The notes under the pieces are model-generated. The model had not been told where the DNA came from and did no database searches. It saw only the letters and a list, made by a program, of their open reading frames with translations. A stretch of DNA of 25,574 nt, taken from an uncultured Bacteroides sp. GTDB taxonomy: Bacteria; Bacteroidota; Bacteroidia; Bacteroidales; Bacteroidaceae. Location: contig CAUEFX010000069.1 of NCBI GenBank assembly GCA_958477465.1, positions 1-25,574 on the forward strand, read 5' to 3'. Both the position numbers and the translations under genes were made by a program. Shown here one piece after another: positions 9,358 through 18,040 of this stretch (position 1 is its first letter; each line of letters starts with the position of its first letter).

Positions 9358-10338
9358 TCAGAAGTACAAGACATAGTTGCGTAAATAATTCAAAAGTACC
9401 CAGAACATCATCATCATAGCCAATAGAAACAGAACGATAACACCGATTGCCAATGCAATCCAATGCTGTGAATGGTCGTCCGAATGTTCCTTGTGTCCGT
9501 CATTGAATTTATATACGGTGCGTACGGTCTGCGCTCCGGCCAATAAGCCGAACACTCCGGCAAAAATACCATTGTGAAGATTGCCGCCACCGCGAAGCGC
9601 ACGCTTGTCGATAAGGAATTGGGGAGTTCTGCTTGCAACGATATATAGACCGGTAGCCGCCAAAGTAGAAATCATCATGCCGGCTCCCATCATCCAATAC
9701 ATTAAGATACCTACGATGACACCTAACCAGATCAATTTCTTCGAACCGTCGAAATGGCGTTCTTCGCCACTGTTAATCACGTCTGTCAATGCATTCAGGC
9801 GCTCTATTACATCGGCATCGGTGGGGTACATTCCGATAACCCGGTCTAATAAGGCAGCGGAACGCTTGATCTGTTTCATCTTTGTCGGTTTTCTGAACTC
9901 GTCATCCTCTGTTTTCTCGACCACGGGCCAGATTTTGAATGCTTCATCCATCAATTTCCAGGCTTCCTCTATCTCTTCATCCGCCATCTCTTCCGGCATT
10001 CCGGCCGTTGTACGTCTGTTTGCCATCCCCTCTACCGTAAAGACTTCTTTATAACGGGCGCCTTTGTACCACACATAGCCCATGTGTCCTACAATAAATA
10101 AAGCAATACCGGCACCCAATACCATTTGGAGAATTGCCAATATCTTTTGTCCCAAAGGTATCCCGTCATCGTAGGCTGCATCGGCAATTGCCGCCTCACC
10201 GTTTCCGTTTTTCACAAGGGTTATGTCTTCTTTGTTTGCTCCTTGCCAATCACCGGCAAATGGCTCTCCCTGAGCAGACACACTGATAGTAACAAGCATC
10301 ATTACAATGCCCAACAAATACTTTTTGATGTTTTCCAT
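9358..10338 (-). CDS. Multi-pass membrane protein of unknown function
   Basis: I do not recognise the family of this 326-residue protein. Residues 1-23 look like a signal peptide (ending ISVSAQ). A hydrophobic segment at about 66-90 is followed by a hydrophilic stretch, rich in acidic and basic residues, at about 91-198. This middle part has TPR-like helices (AALLDRVIGMYPTDADVIERL). Further hydrophobic segments lie near 201-236, 253-270 and 291-318, rich in Met and Gly. The layout suggests an inner-membrane protein with a soluble middle domain. It lies 100 bp downstream of the six-gene envelope operon on the same strand, with a weak terminator between and no TAnnTTTG element seen, so it may be read partly from that operon. 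Confidence 0.75.
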   Translation of the reverse strand: MENIKKYLLGIVMMLVTISVSAQGEPFAGDWQGANKEDITLVKNGNGEAAIADAAYDDGIPLGQKILAILQMVLGAGIALFIVGHMGYVWYKGARYKEVFTVEGMANRRTTAGMPEEMADEEIEEAWKLMDEAFKIWPVVEKTEDDEFRKPTKMKQIKRSAALLDRVIGMYPTDADVIERLNALTDVINSGEERHFDGSKKLIWLGVIVGILMYWMMGAGMMISTLAATGLYIVASRTPQFLIDKRALRGGGNLHNGIFAGVFGLLAGAQTVRTVYKFNDGHKEHSDDHSQHWIALAIGVIVLFLLAMMMMFWVLLNYLRNYVLYF

Positions 10339-10380
10339 ATTAAATAAGAATTAATGATTAAATAAAAAATTAATAGTAAA

Positions 10381-10407
10381 AACCGACCTTTATTGTCAGA
10401 GCCGGTT
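10381..10407 (-). terminator. Weak rho-independent terminator after the envelope operon
   Basis: Read leftward, AACCGGC (10407-10401) pairs with GTCGGTT (10387-10381), seven pairs including one G-T, around a 13-nt loop, and the stem runs into a short T stretch. It begins 32 bp past the stop of the transglutaminase-like gene. It may only partly stop transcription into the next gene. Confidence 0.45.
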
Positions 10408-10438
10408 CTATTTTGTTAAAAAATAAGATAAATTCAGT

Positions 10439-11995
10439 TCAGTATTTCAGCACCTTGGCAGCCACTGTCTTAAACTGCGGCATGGCAAGGCCGATGGAGG
10501 CCCCGATATAAGTAGGATCACAAATGATGTATTTCTTTCCATTCACAGTGACATAATCTCCGTCTACGTTTTCATCGAAGCAGACGGCGGTAGCCACATG
10601 GTTGGGATACTGTAGCAAGACCACGTCCAGCCCCATGAGTGTGCGGACCAGATAGAAATACAATACCGCACGGTCTTCACAATCGGAGTAAGGATAATAG
10701 AACAGTTCATCCACGAAGAAGGGTTTTTCGTAACCGAACTGTTCCCCATCTGTCTTGTAATCAAAGGCCGTTTGCACAAAGTTGATCAGTATATCGGCTG
10801 CTTCCGGCTGCCGCTTTCCCTGTATGGCTGCCTGCAATGGCGGCAGTATTGTCTGTTGCACCTCCCGGCTTACGGGAGCGCCCACATACACAGAAAAGTC
10901 ACATTGCGGATAATCCTTATAAAAAGAGATGATTCCCGAATTGACCGTCGAGTTGACTTTGACAGACGGGTATGCTTTGGCTTGCAATGTTTTCTCCGTA
11001 CTTGTCCCTGAAAACAGTTGAGGCGTGCTGATATTCATGTTTATCGGATGGTTTGCATTGGCAAAATCACGGTTATAGGTGTAGACGGAGCCGCTTTGGT
11101 TCTTAAGAGCATCAAACCGGTAATAAGTCGTTCCGTTCAGCGTGATGAAACTGTTTGCATAAATCATATTGTCTGAAGCATAGAATAAGGCAAGACGGTC
11201 ATCGATACGCGCCACTTTCACTTTGTATCCCGATTGGGAAAGGATGAACATCTGCAGCAGAACGGCTTCATTGGAATGAGTGCTTCCGCATAATTCGGCG
11301 GCAACTTTTTTCGTTAACAGCAGATAAGCATAATCGTTCAGGCTGTATTCTTTCCTGATAGCCAGGCAGTCGTCTGTCAAGGGCTGATAGTGGCTGCGTG
11401 AAAGCGTTTCCCATCCGGCGGAAATGTCTTTTTCGGTGATTCCTTTTAAGTTGAGTCGGTCTTTTAAGGACGCATCGACACTGCAATGCTTGCCATAGAA
11501 AGAGAATGCTACATCGGAAGACGGTCTCTTTGACGGGACTGTCGCATCATCGGGGGGTACATCGGAGTCTTTTTCGGACTTTATTGCCGGAGTTCTATTC
11601 CCTTCCGGCACCACCGGAACCGGTATCTTTTTGCTGTCGGACGGAAAAGTGGCACTGGGTGTCACCACCGGAACAGGAAGGTTGATGATTGTTCCGACTT
11701 TTGCTTCCTGTGGCTTTCCTACAGGCTTCTTACGGTCAAAACTGACCGGCTTTACCGGCTCCGGCTTTTGAGGACGCGCCACCGGTTTCTGTAGGTCGTA
11801 CTCTTTCCAGGTCTCTTTTAGAAATAGGGCAAATTCTCTGTTCTGTTCACTTACGAAGTCATCAAATTCCTTATTCTGCTGTTGCACGAAGTCGTCAAAT
11901 TCCTTCATGTCCTTGTCTGTTTGTGCAACGAGACCGAGCGGTGAGCATGATGAAAAAACGATCATGAATACTGTCTGTTTTAAAAATCTCTTCAT
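10439..11995 (-). CDS. Exported transglutaminase-like protein with 11-residue repeats
   Basis: This 518-residue protein is the last gene of the envelope operon. The ATG at 11995 overlaps the upstream stop as ATGA, implying translational coupling. Residues 1-25 are a signal sequence; Cys17 (FSSC) could be lipidated, or cleavage may follow LVAQ. Residues 31-68 carry three to four 11-residue repeats, KEFDDFVQQQN then KEFDDFVSEQN then REFALFLKETW, probably helical. A Pro/Lys-rich linker spans about 70-155. The C-terminal domain has a transglutaminase-like triad: Cys439 (YSDCEDRA), His466 (PNHVATAV) and Asp493 (IICDPTY). An earlier part (about 230-300, NEAVLLQMFILSQSGYKVKV) resembles the same fold without the catalytic residues. 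It may be a peptidase, crosslinker or scaffold in the envelope; the substrate is unknown. An upstream in-frame ATG (12040) lies inside the previous gene and is less likely. Confidence 0.8.
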   Translation of the reverse strand: MKRFLKQTVFMIVFSSCSPLGLVAQTDKDMKEFDDFVQQQNKEFDDFVSEQNREFALFLKETWKEYDLQKPVARPQKPEPVKPVSFDRKKPVGKPQEAKVGTIINLPVPVVTPSATFPSDSKKIPVPVVPEGNRTPAIKSEKDSDVPPDDATVPSKRPSSDVAFSFYGKHCSVDASLKDRLNLKGITEKDISAGWETLSRSHYQPLTDDCLAIRKEYSLNDYAYLLLTKKVAAELCGSTHSNEAVLLQMFILSQSGYKVKVARIDDRLALFYASDNMIYANSFITLNGTTYYRFDALKNQSGSVYTYNRDFANANHPINMNISTPQLFSGTSTEKTLQAKAYPSVKVNSTVNSGIISFYKDYPQCDFSVYVGAPVSREVQQTILPPLQAAIQGKRQPEAADILINFVQTAFDYKTDGEQFGYEKPFFVDELFYYPYSDCEDRAVLYFYLVRTLMGLDVVLLQYPNHVATAVCFDENVDGDYVTVNGKKYIICDPTYIGASIGLAMPQFKTVAAKVLKY

Positions 11996-13041
11996 CTTTC
12001 TTTTACATTGGGTTGTTCTGTTATTAGCCAATCTACACATAGCCGGTTATTCCGTATTGCTTTTACAAAAGGAGATACCGACAGGACAGCGGTAATCTTT
12101 TCCCTGTAAAGTGCACGGCCGGAATTGTTGTCACCATCAAAACGGTCGCTCACCTGCCTGACGCTCATACTGGAAAACTGATGTAATAATAAAGCTTTTA
12201 CCAAAGAAGCCATGTAGGCATTCCAAAATCCACTTTTCAAATTTGCCGGATTCACATCTTCCCGATTTTCGGAACGGGAAGTGTCTTCGTACCAATACTC
12301 CCGATGGGAAGGGCAGATACGGATTCCGTTCATATACGAAGTGGTTTGAGGAGACGCCCATGCCCCTTTCATGTGAAAGCCCGACTGGAACAGTTGTTTC
12401 TGACATCCGACGGACTCCAACTGTAATTCGAATTTTATCTCTTCCTCTTCCACTTTTTCTTTCGTGAACAGAAACATCAGTTCACTGACAGACTGGTAGG
12501 ATAAAGTACAACTGTCGGCCTGGATAAAAGAAACCAGTATAAACTTTTCTCCATATACGGAGGTGTGCTCTTTTTCTATGCGGTAGGAATCCTGCCGGAT
12601 CGGTTGGGCGATCATTCCCAGTGTAAGCATCTTGTTTCTTTCGTCTTCATAAGTATTAGTGGCTGTTTCTGTTGCAGAGAATATGTCGGACAGAAGGTCG
12701 ATGTGTGCGCTTTCCTGCAATGAATATAAATAGGCGGCCCTTTGCAGTGCCTGTTGCCTGGCCGCTTCGGGCTTCATGCCGGGGTCGGAGACCCCTATCA
12801 CGCAGCCGTGCCGCCCGGATGCGAACACCCATTCCGGTAAGGTTTCCCGATACCCCGGAACCCAGTCATGCGATTGATTGTAGAGGGTATCGGCAGGTGC
12901 GGACTGTGAAAACACATTCCTGCTGCTTAGTGACAGGAAAAGCAGAACAGTGAAAATAACGGCCCTACTATGCCTTATATCCGATAAATTAGATATCATC
13001 GATCGGTTTTCGGATAATAGGGCAGTTATTAAAGATGTCAT
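11992..13041 (-). CDS. Exported LPP20-like domain protein
   Basis: The product (349 residues from the ATG at 13041) belongs to the same operon, starting 12 bp after the LPP20-like lipoprotein gene and overlapping the next gene by 4 bp. The export signal (ending SRNVFSQ) fits better with the second ATG at 12999, which gives 335 residues, so the start is uncertain. After it, LPEWVFASGRHGCVIGVSD and PEAARQQALQRAAYLYSLQE match the LPP20/FlgT-N pattern: P-x-W-V, a short G-x-G-like strand, then a long Ala-rich helix. The C-terminal half, past about residue 200, has no motif I know. Such domains are found in secreted or envelope-bound proteins; the role here is inferred only from the operon. Confidence 0.75.
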   Translation of the reverse strand: MTSLITALLSENRSMISNLSDIRHSRAVIFTVLLFLSLSSRNVFSQSAPADTLYNQSHDWVPGYRETLPEWVFASGRHGCVIGVSDPGMKPEAARQQALQRAAYLYSLQESAHIDLLSDIFSATETATNTYEDERNKMLTLGMIAQPIRQDSYRIEKEHTSVYGEKFILVSFIQADSCTLSYQSVSELMFLFTKEKVEEEEIKFELQLESVGCQKQLFQSGFHMKGAWASPQTTSYMNGIRICPSHREYWYEDTSRSENREDVNPANLKSGFWNAYMASLVKALLLHQFSSMSVRQVSDRFDGDNNSGRALYREKITAVLSVSPFVKAIRNNRLCVDWLITEQPNVKER

Positions 13042-13053
13042 TGGGGATTCTTT

Positions 13054-13632
13054 TTAAGAGTTTTTGCTCATTTCTTCTTCAAACACTTTCTTGAACTTCT
13101 CGTATTCAAAGTCGATGCGCAATTTGTCATCGTTCTTAATGCGGTTTGCCATGGCATTCATGATTTCTTCTCCCGCCAGCTCGAGAGACACATAGACTTT
13201 GTACTTTCCGTCCGGAGTCTTCATGGTCTTTTCACAAATAACACGCGTACCGCTCAATTCTTGTTCCACTACCGTACGTGTCAAGGACTGATAACGACTT
13301 TTGCTCTCTTCATTCTCACCCTGCTGATAAGAAGAAGCGTAATTGTCTGTTACCGATTTTACTTTTGCATTGATGGCGGTAGCTATCTCGGCACGGGCTT
13401 CTGTCATCGCTTTTTTCTTGGCAATAGACATGTCCGTGGAAAGCCCCATCGAACTGGCTCTGAAATATTCCTTATTCGTCTGGAATTCCGCTCCGGAGCA
13501 AGGAACGTTAATCTCTACATCCTGTTGCACGGGAGGTTGTTGTACAGTTTGCATGGCCGGTTTTGAACTGCCGCAACTTGTCATGACGGCAATGGTGAAC
13601 AAGGAAACACCTAACAGATTGATTGTTTTCAT
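13054..13632 (-). CDS. LPP20-like lipoprotein
   Basis: This 192-residue protein has a clear lipoprotein signal (MKTINLLGVSLFTIAVMTSC), with Cys20 as acceptor, followed by a Gln/Pro-rich tether (about 21-40). From residue about 55 it shows the LPP20/FlgT-N layout: FRASSMGLSTDMSIAKKKAM, then a long Ala-rich helix, then a strand pair ending in YKVYVSLELAGEEIMNAM. Glycine follows Cys20 with no acidic run, so I cannot say whether it reaches the cell surface. It sits between two other LPP20-like genes, 31 bp after the large multidomain gene, and probably anchors part of the complex to a membrane. Confidence 0.82.
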   Translation of the reverse strand: MKTINLLGVSLFTIAVMTSCGSSKPAMQTVQQPPVQQDVEINVPCSGAEFQTNKEYFRASSMGLSTDMSIAKKKAMTEARAEIATAINAKVKSVTDNYASSYQQGENEESKSRYQSLTRTVVEQELSGTRVICEKTMKTPDGKYKVYVSLELAGEEIMNAMANRIKNDDKLRIDFEYEKFKKVFEEEMSKNS

Positions 13633-13663
13633 TTTTTTGTACGTTTTTATGTTAATATAAAAG

Positions 13664-15538
13664 TTATTTCAGGTTTCTCAGTTTTACTGTGTTTTCCTTG
13701 AGATCCTTCAATTGAAGCAGTGCTACCGATTGTAGTTGGTCGACTTCAACGATCAGCTCCGTAGGTAGGTCGGGTACGATGAGTGCCGTTACTCTGTAAG
13801 TATCCGATTGCGAACCTAACTTGAGGTTAGTGACCGGTTTCTCTTCCCCTTTTTCGTTTATTACCGTCAGGTATCTGTGGTAAAGACTTATCTCGCAGTC
13901 ATCAGTGTTCCGGTTGACAATCTTAAGATGTATCCTCGATTTGTCTCCCAGAGATGTAAGTTTTTCAAATTCTACAAAGACTTCGTCGAGCCATTCCGCC
14001 CGGTGGGGATTTGGCAGCTTCGGATCAGAACTTTCCGTTGGGGTAGGGGACGGAATAACTTCGGGAATTGTGACCGGGAGGGAGACAATTGGCTTCGGAG
14101 CTTTTTCCGGTACAGAAGGTTCGATTACAGGAACGGGAGTAGCGGATTCCACTGGCTGTCTCTCCGGGATTTTTCCGGTTCTGTCGAATGTAATCTTCTT
14201 CAGATCGCGGACAAACTCCCGGTTCAACCGTTTTATTAATTCCCGTGCTGCCATATTCTTCCCTTGGGAAGCGGCTTTGCTTTCGGGAACCAATGTCCGT
14301 TCGTTATTGATGGAGTAATCCAGCATCGTCTGGCCGGTCCGGTTGTTTGTCATTCTGATTCCCAGGGTAGAAAAGAACTCTATGAAATTGTAGAGTTCGC
14401 CCGGAACGGTATTGCCTTTGCGGCATTTGTTGTCTAATGTCAGAATGACATCTGCCTCGGAGGGCGATACGACCACATTGAAAAAGTGATTGTTCAGCAG
14501 GCTTTTTACACTCCGCTCCAGCATTTCCATATCACTCCGGGTGCTTCTTACGTAGGCGGAAACCGTTACCTGCTCTGTGTCGACAGTTAAAGTGGCTTCG
14601 GGAAGAGAGGAAAGCTGCTGTTTGAACAAGGCGGCATAACTTCCTTTCAGAAATGATCTGAACGCATCATTCGCCAGTGAAATGCCGATTTGTTGTCGGG
14701 CTTGTTTGGAAGTAATGTTGTGTATGTAAAGAGCGGTTACTCCCGTTTCGCCGGTGGGAGACATTGAAGACAAATCTCCCGAACCGGAGATGAAATCCGC
14801 TTTCAGACGGATATTCCTCAGCGGATTTCCATTGCGGTAGACACCAACGGCGATGGGTTCCTTTATTCCTTGAAACGGTATGCCCGAGACCGTAGCCGGA
14901 TTCAGCACGATCGTCACTCCATCGAATGCTCCGGCCAGCGCTGCGTATAATTCTGTTGCCAGATTGATGGTCTTTCCCTCGTAGGAACAGAACAGTTCCC
15001 GGTTGAGTACCGGGCGGATGGCATCCATTCCGTTCGAGAACAGTTCGATGGCTGTTGCCAGGTCTCCCTGTTGCAGTACAACGTTTCCCTTGTACCAGAA
15101 ATCAAAGCCGTTGCGGATGGCTTTCTGGCGGCGTGCTTCCATTAGGGTTTCATAATCGTTTTTATTCAACTCATAATACAGCCAGTATTCATCATCCCCC
15201 TGCCAGGAATCCACCAGACGGAAGTTCTCTATTTCCTCCCGTACTTCCATGCGGATGCTTTCCGTGAATGTCTGTTTCACATCGTCATCATCTTCAATCG
15301 TATTCAGCAGGGAGCTGGTGGCTATCTCCACTTTGATTTCGGATATGAGGTCGGAGACGGCGTTTAGCTTTGCTTTCTGCCGGTAATCTGTCTCCGATGT
15401 TTTTGCCATTCCGATCCCGCTGTAACTCAAACCGTCGGCAGGTCGTTCCCTCACCCAGGCAGGGCGGGCGGCTGACTGTCCCCAAAGCGGAGAGTAGGCC
15501 AACGAGACCGTAAGGACAAATAAAATGCAATATTTCAT
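13664..15538 (-). CDS. Large exported LPP20-like multidomain protein
   Basis: The 624-residue product has a signal peptide (residues 1-21, ending PLWGQ). Residues about 25-135 form an LPP20-like domain (RPAWVRERPADGLSYSGIGM, then an Ala-rich helix). Residues 140-180 look like a TPR pair (WYKGNVVLQQGDLATAIELF). An Ig-like beta domain seems to cover 225-295 (VGVYRNGNPLRNIRLKADF, GETGVTALYI). An alpha/beta region follows at 315-450 (EADVILTLDN, MLDYSINNER), similar to CsgG/LptE-type folds. A Pro-rich linker spans 455-512, then a beta-rich tail ends the protein. It begins 11 bp after the upstream gene. The many modules suggest a scaffold of an envelope complex. Apart from the first domain, these assignments rest on pattern only. 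Confidence 0.78.
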   Translation of the reverse strand: MKYCILFVLTVSLAYSPLWGQSAARPAWVRERPADGLSYSGIGMAKTSETDYRQKAKLNAVSDLISEIKVEIATSSLLNTIEDDDDVKQTFTESIRMEVREEIENFRLVDSWQGDDEYWLYYELNKNDYETLMEARRQKAIRNGFDFWYKGNVVLQQGDLATAIELFSNGMDAIRPVLNRELFCSYEGKTINLATELYAALAGAFDGVTIVLNPATVSGIPFQGIKEPIAVGVYRNGNPLRNIRLKADFISGSGDLSSMSPTGETGVTALYIHNITSKQARQQIGISLANDAFRSFLKGSYAALFKQQLSSLPEATLTVDTEQVTVSAYVRSTRSDMEMLERSVKSLLNNHFFNVVVSPSEADVILTLDNKCRKGNTVPGELYNFIEFFSTLGIRMTNNRTGQTMLDYSINNERTLVPESKAASQGKNMAARELIKRLNREFVRDLKKITFDRTGKIPERQPVESATPVPVIEPSVPEKAPKPIVSLPVTIPEVIPSPTPTESSDPKLPNPHRAEWLDEVFVEFEKLTSLGDKSRIHLKIVNRNTDDCEISLYHRYLTVINEKGEEKPVTNLKLGSQSDTYRVTALIVPDLPTELIVEVDQLQSVALLQLKDLKENTVKLRNLK

Positions 15539-15549
15539 ACGCTCTTTGT

Positions 15550-16815
15550 TTATTGGATGGTCAGGTAAATTGTGTTTCCGTCTACTCTGTGTTCACAGTC
15601 TATTCCTGAATCATTCAGATAATAAACCAGATTATCGGCGAATGTGATGCAATCCATTGGCAGTCCGTCGCTATCTTTTGCCGGAATTTGTACGGAATCA
15701 AATATCAAGCTGTCATCCACTGCTCCCTGGATATGATAACGTCCTCCTTGGGCATTCTTCCGTACCCAGTTGCGGATGTGTGCTGAAAGGGTGGTATTGT
15801 CATTTATCCGGCTGTTTAGCGTATTGACCGCATTATCAGCAAGCCCTATCCTGAGCACAATGGTGTTGCCCCGTTGCACTTTTCGGGCGAATTCTTTTGA
15901 AATGTCTTTCAGAAATCCATCCAGAATGTCTTGTGCCGCGTATGCGCACAGTTTATCCGTGTCCGTTGTTCTGAATCGGTTTGTCCAACTCTTCCGGCTG
16001 GCGAGATCCATTCCGGTGGCAGTCTCGTGAGCTGTCATGATCAGTGAAACTCTGCTGCCGGAAACTGCTGATATGTCTTTTTGTAAATCGACAATCACAT
16101 ATACGTCTGCTCCCGAATTCATCAATAGCTGCTTGTCATTGGAGTCCGCATTCTTGCTTTCCCATTCGGAAGCGCGCAAGGCTCCCGCCGTCTTTCCTTC
16201 GGCAGCTACCGTTTTCACACCCAGTCTGATAAATCCGTCTTTCACCGTGCTTACTGCTATACGGAGGTCGAAGTCATTCTTCAGGATATCGGCATACGAG
16301 TTCCGGTCATCTTTTTTGTAGGGCACCACCATGATAGTCGGTAAGGCTATCTGCTGTTGTGTCTCTTCCATCGACATCTCTTCCGGCGGTCTTGTCATGA
16401 GCTTGTTCCGTATCAAATCCTTTTTGAGTGCGCCAAGCAGAATCTGAGCCGTCACGGTGCCTTTGTAAAGTTTGGAGGGTTGCCGTTCCGGTTCTCCTAT
16501 GGTCTCATAGCTTTTCACAAAGAGCATGTAGCGTGAACTGAAAAATTGCTTTAGGTAGTACGTGTCTTCTTTCTCAACCAGCGGCCGGCCGTTTTCCACT
16601 CCGTCGATGCCGTTCAGAAACAGAGTGTTGAAGATGGACTTTAATGCCATGCTGTATGTATCTTTCTTCTTTTGAGCGATTCCGGAGGCGGTCACCATAG
16701 CCGAGTTGTCATCTGCTTTCACACAAATGACATCATTGGAGTACAATTCCTGTGCGGTAGCATGATGAGTCGTATATATAGCCAACAGACTCAAGAGTAA
16801 TATCCGTAATTTCAT
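15550..16815 (-). CDS. Exported FlgT-like two-domain protein, possibly DUF6175
   Basis: This 421-residue protein has a signal peptide (residues 1-22, ending HHATAQ). Residues about 28-140 resemble the FlgT-N/LPP20 fold (VKADDNSAMVTASGIAQKKK, then a helix with Ala, then beta strands ending YKGTVTAQILL). Residues about 158-310 resemble the CsgG/FlgT-M fold: LPTIMVVPYKKDD as the first strand, GADVYVIVDLQKD as a later one, and a final long helix. The rest (about 315-421) is unassigned. I recall Bacteroides proteins named DUF6175 with this look, but this needs a profile search. It is the second gene of the operon, 18 bp after the CsgG-like gene and 11 bp before the next. Confidence 0.75.
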   Translation of the reverse strand: MKLRILLLSLLAIYTTHHATAQELYSNDVICVKADDNSAMVTASGIAQKKKDTYSMALKSIFNTLFLNGIDGVENGRPLVEKEDTYYLKQFFSSRYMLFVKSYETIGEPERQPSKLYKGTVTAQILLGALKKDLIRNKLMTRPPEEMSMEETQQQIALPTIMVVPYKKDDRNSYADILKNDFDLRIAVSTVKDGFIRLGVKTVAAEGKTAGALRASEWESKNADSNDKQLLMNSGADVYVIVDLQKDISAVSGSRVSLIMTAHETATGMDLASRKSWTNRFRTTDTDKLCAYAAQDILDGFLKDISKEFARKVQRGNTIVLRIGLADNAVNTLNSRINDNTTLSAHIRNWVRKNAQGGRYHIQGAVDDSLIFDSVQIPAKDSDGLPMDCITFADNLVYYLNDSGIDCEHRVDGNTIYLTIQ

Positions 16816-16833
16816 TTTCTTTACTTTTTCTGA

Positions 16834-17694
16834 TTATAGTCCGAAAAAAGTATCTTTTCTTGAAATGATAATCAACTGTTGTTCTTCTTGAGTAGCTTTC
16901 ATTATATCTTCACCGCCTTTGCTGACGCTGCACAAAGAGCGCGTTCCGCTCAATACTTCTTTCACGTTCAAGCGGCCGATTTCTTTTAATGACAGTTCGC
17001 CTGCAATATCCATCTCAATGTAGACGGTGTATTTCTGTCCTTTTTGCACACCTCTGTTGGTACCGAGGTCGATATATACAGTTTGTGCCTTGTTTTTCTT
17101 GGTGCTTTCTATTTGCACGATTATACCTTTCATTTTGAAGTTCTCATCTATAAAGTCGGCCATGCTTATCTTTGCATAGTTTAATGTTTTGATGATTGCT
17201 TCATCGGGAGTGTCTCCTGTGTTTCCGGTCAGCCCTTCATGAGTGAATGTCTGGGTACCTTTGAGCGTACCGTTCGAGGGGTCTACTATCTTTAGTATGT
17301 AAGAGACGCTTCCTTTGTAATAGGTGTTTCCCTTACTGTCTGTTTTCTTAATCCCCTGCATGCTTGTGATATTTCCTTGAATCAGATATTGGGCGCCTAA
17401 CGTTGTCATGGCTTCACTTCTGGCTACCACATCTCCTATGGCTGAGGCTTCCTGACGCCGTTTGGCTTCGGCTTTGAGGGTCTCGTTGGAGTCGACGTCG
17501 ATCAGCACGACACGATTCATCTCGTGAATGCCTTCAATGACTTTATTGCGTAAAGCCTCTGCCAAAGTGTTACTGATGGTTTGTGGGTGCGAGAAATAAT
17601 CGATATAAACGCTTTCTTTTCCGGTTTCATCGGTTTGCGCATAACCTGTTGTCGAGAACAGGCAAATGGTGAGTAAGAGTAAAAAGTTTTTCAT
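16834..17694 (-). CDS. CsgG-like exported protein with FlgT-C-like tail; first gene of envelope operon
   Basis: The 286-residue protein starts with a signal peptide (MKNFLLLLTICLFSTTGYAQ). There is no lipobox, unlike curli CsgG. Residues about 27-185 show the CsgG/TolB-like pattern: VYIDYFSHP as first strand, a helix, VVLIDVD, then GAQYLIQGNITSMQGIKK and YILKIVDPSNGTLKGTQTF. Residues about 200-265 (VYIDLGTNRGVQKGQKYTVY, then IGRLNVKEVLSGTRSLCSV) look like the SH3-like C-terminal domain of FlgT. The ATG at 17694 is chosen because it puts the signal peptide first; the frame stays open up to an ATG at 17841, but the added residues make no sensible N-terminus. It is first in the operon and lies 172 bp from the likely invertible promoter segment, so its expression is probably phase-variable. 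CsgG relatives form secretion pores or periplasmic rings; whether this one does is unknown. Confidence 0.82.
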   Translation of the reverse strand: MKNFLLLLTICLFSTTGYAQTDETGKESVYIDYFSHPQTISNTLAEALRNKVIEGIHEMNRVVLIDVDSNETLKAEAKRRQEASAIGDVVARSEAMTTLGAQYLIQGNITSMQGIKKTDSKGNTYYKGSVSYILKIVDPSNGTLKGTQTFTHEGLTGNTGDTPDEAIIKTLNYAKISMADFIDENFKMKGIIVQIESTKKNKAQTVYIDLGTNRGVQKGQKYTVYIEMDIAGELSLKEIGRLNVKEVLSGTRSLCSVSKGGEDIMKATQEEQQLIIISRKDTFFGL

Positions 17695-17866
17695 AATATG
17701 TGTGTTATTTGATGAATAATAAATCAAGGAAAACTCACCAACTTCCTCGATAGTTCCCTTTTTACAAAAGGTAGACATAAAAAGGAAAATATGGAATGTG
17801 TATATAACCGTTCTGTTTAATAAAAACTTTATATACAACATGTTGTAAACGAATGATATGAAAACG
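17695..17866 (-). promoter_or_regulatory. Leader between envelope operon and invertible segment
   Basis: If the inverted promoter drives the operon, this stretch is its untranslated leader. It contains a perfect 14-bp palindrome, TACAACATGTTGTA (17834-17847), and a small hairpin, CCTTTT (17757-17762) with AAAAGG (17766-17771). The only resemblance to a fixed -7 element is TACCTTTTG on the minus strand (17773-17765), which has one base too many and no TTG at -33. No Shine-Dalgarno site precedes the ATG at 17694. Confidence 0.45.
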
Positions 17867-17896
17867 AAAAGTGTTTCAATAAACGTTCGTTTAATG
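17867..17896 (+). repeat. Left arm of 30-bp perfect inverted repeat
   Basis: These 30 bases are the exact reverse complement of 18076-18105. The arm contains AAACGTTCGT (17881-17890), matching the ARACGTWCGT core that I recall for Mpi-type inversion sites in B. fragilis. The core lies in a near-palindrome, TAAACG-TT-CGTTTA. Confidence 0.95.
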
Positions 17897-18040
17897 AAGC
17901 ACTTTCTTTAAATCGTTTTTCTTATCCCCAAAGTGGAGTCAATCATTTAATAAACACATTTTACCATGTAAGATAGGCGGCTGTATATCAGCGGCATACA
18001 TATAATTAATCAGAAAGATGAATTATTTTATTGAGAAAAA

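Noticed and set aside
17765..17773. Fixed promoter for the envelope operon (minus-strand TACCTTTTG)
   Set aside because: One base too long for TAnnTTTG, and no TTG at the -33 distance.
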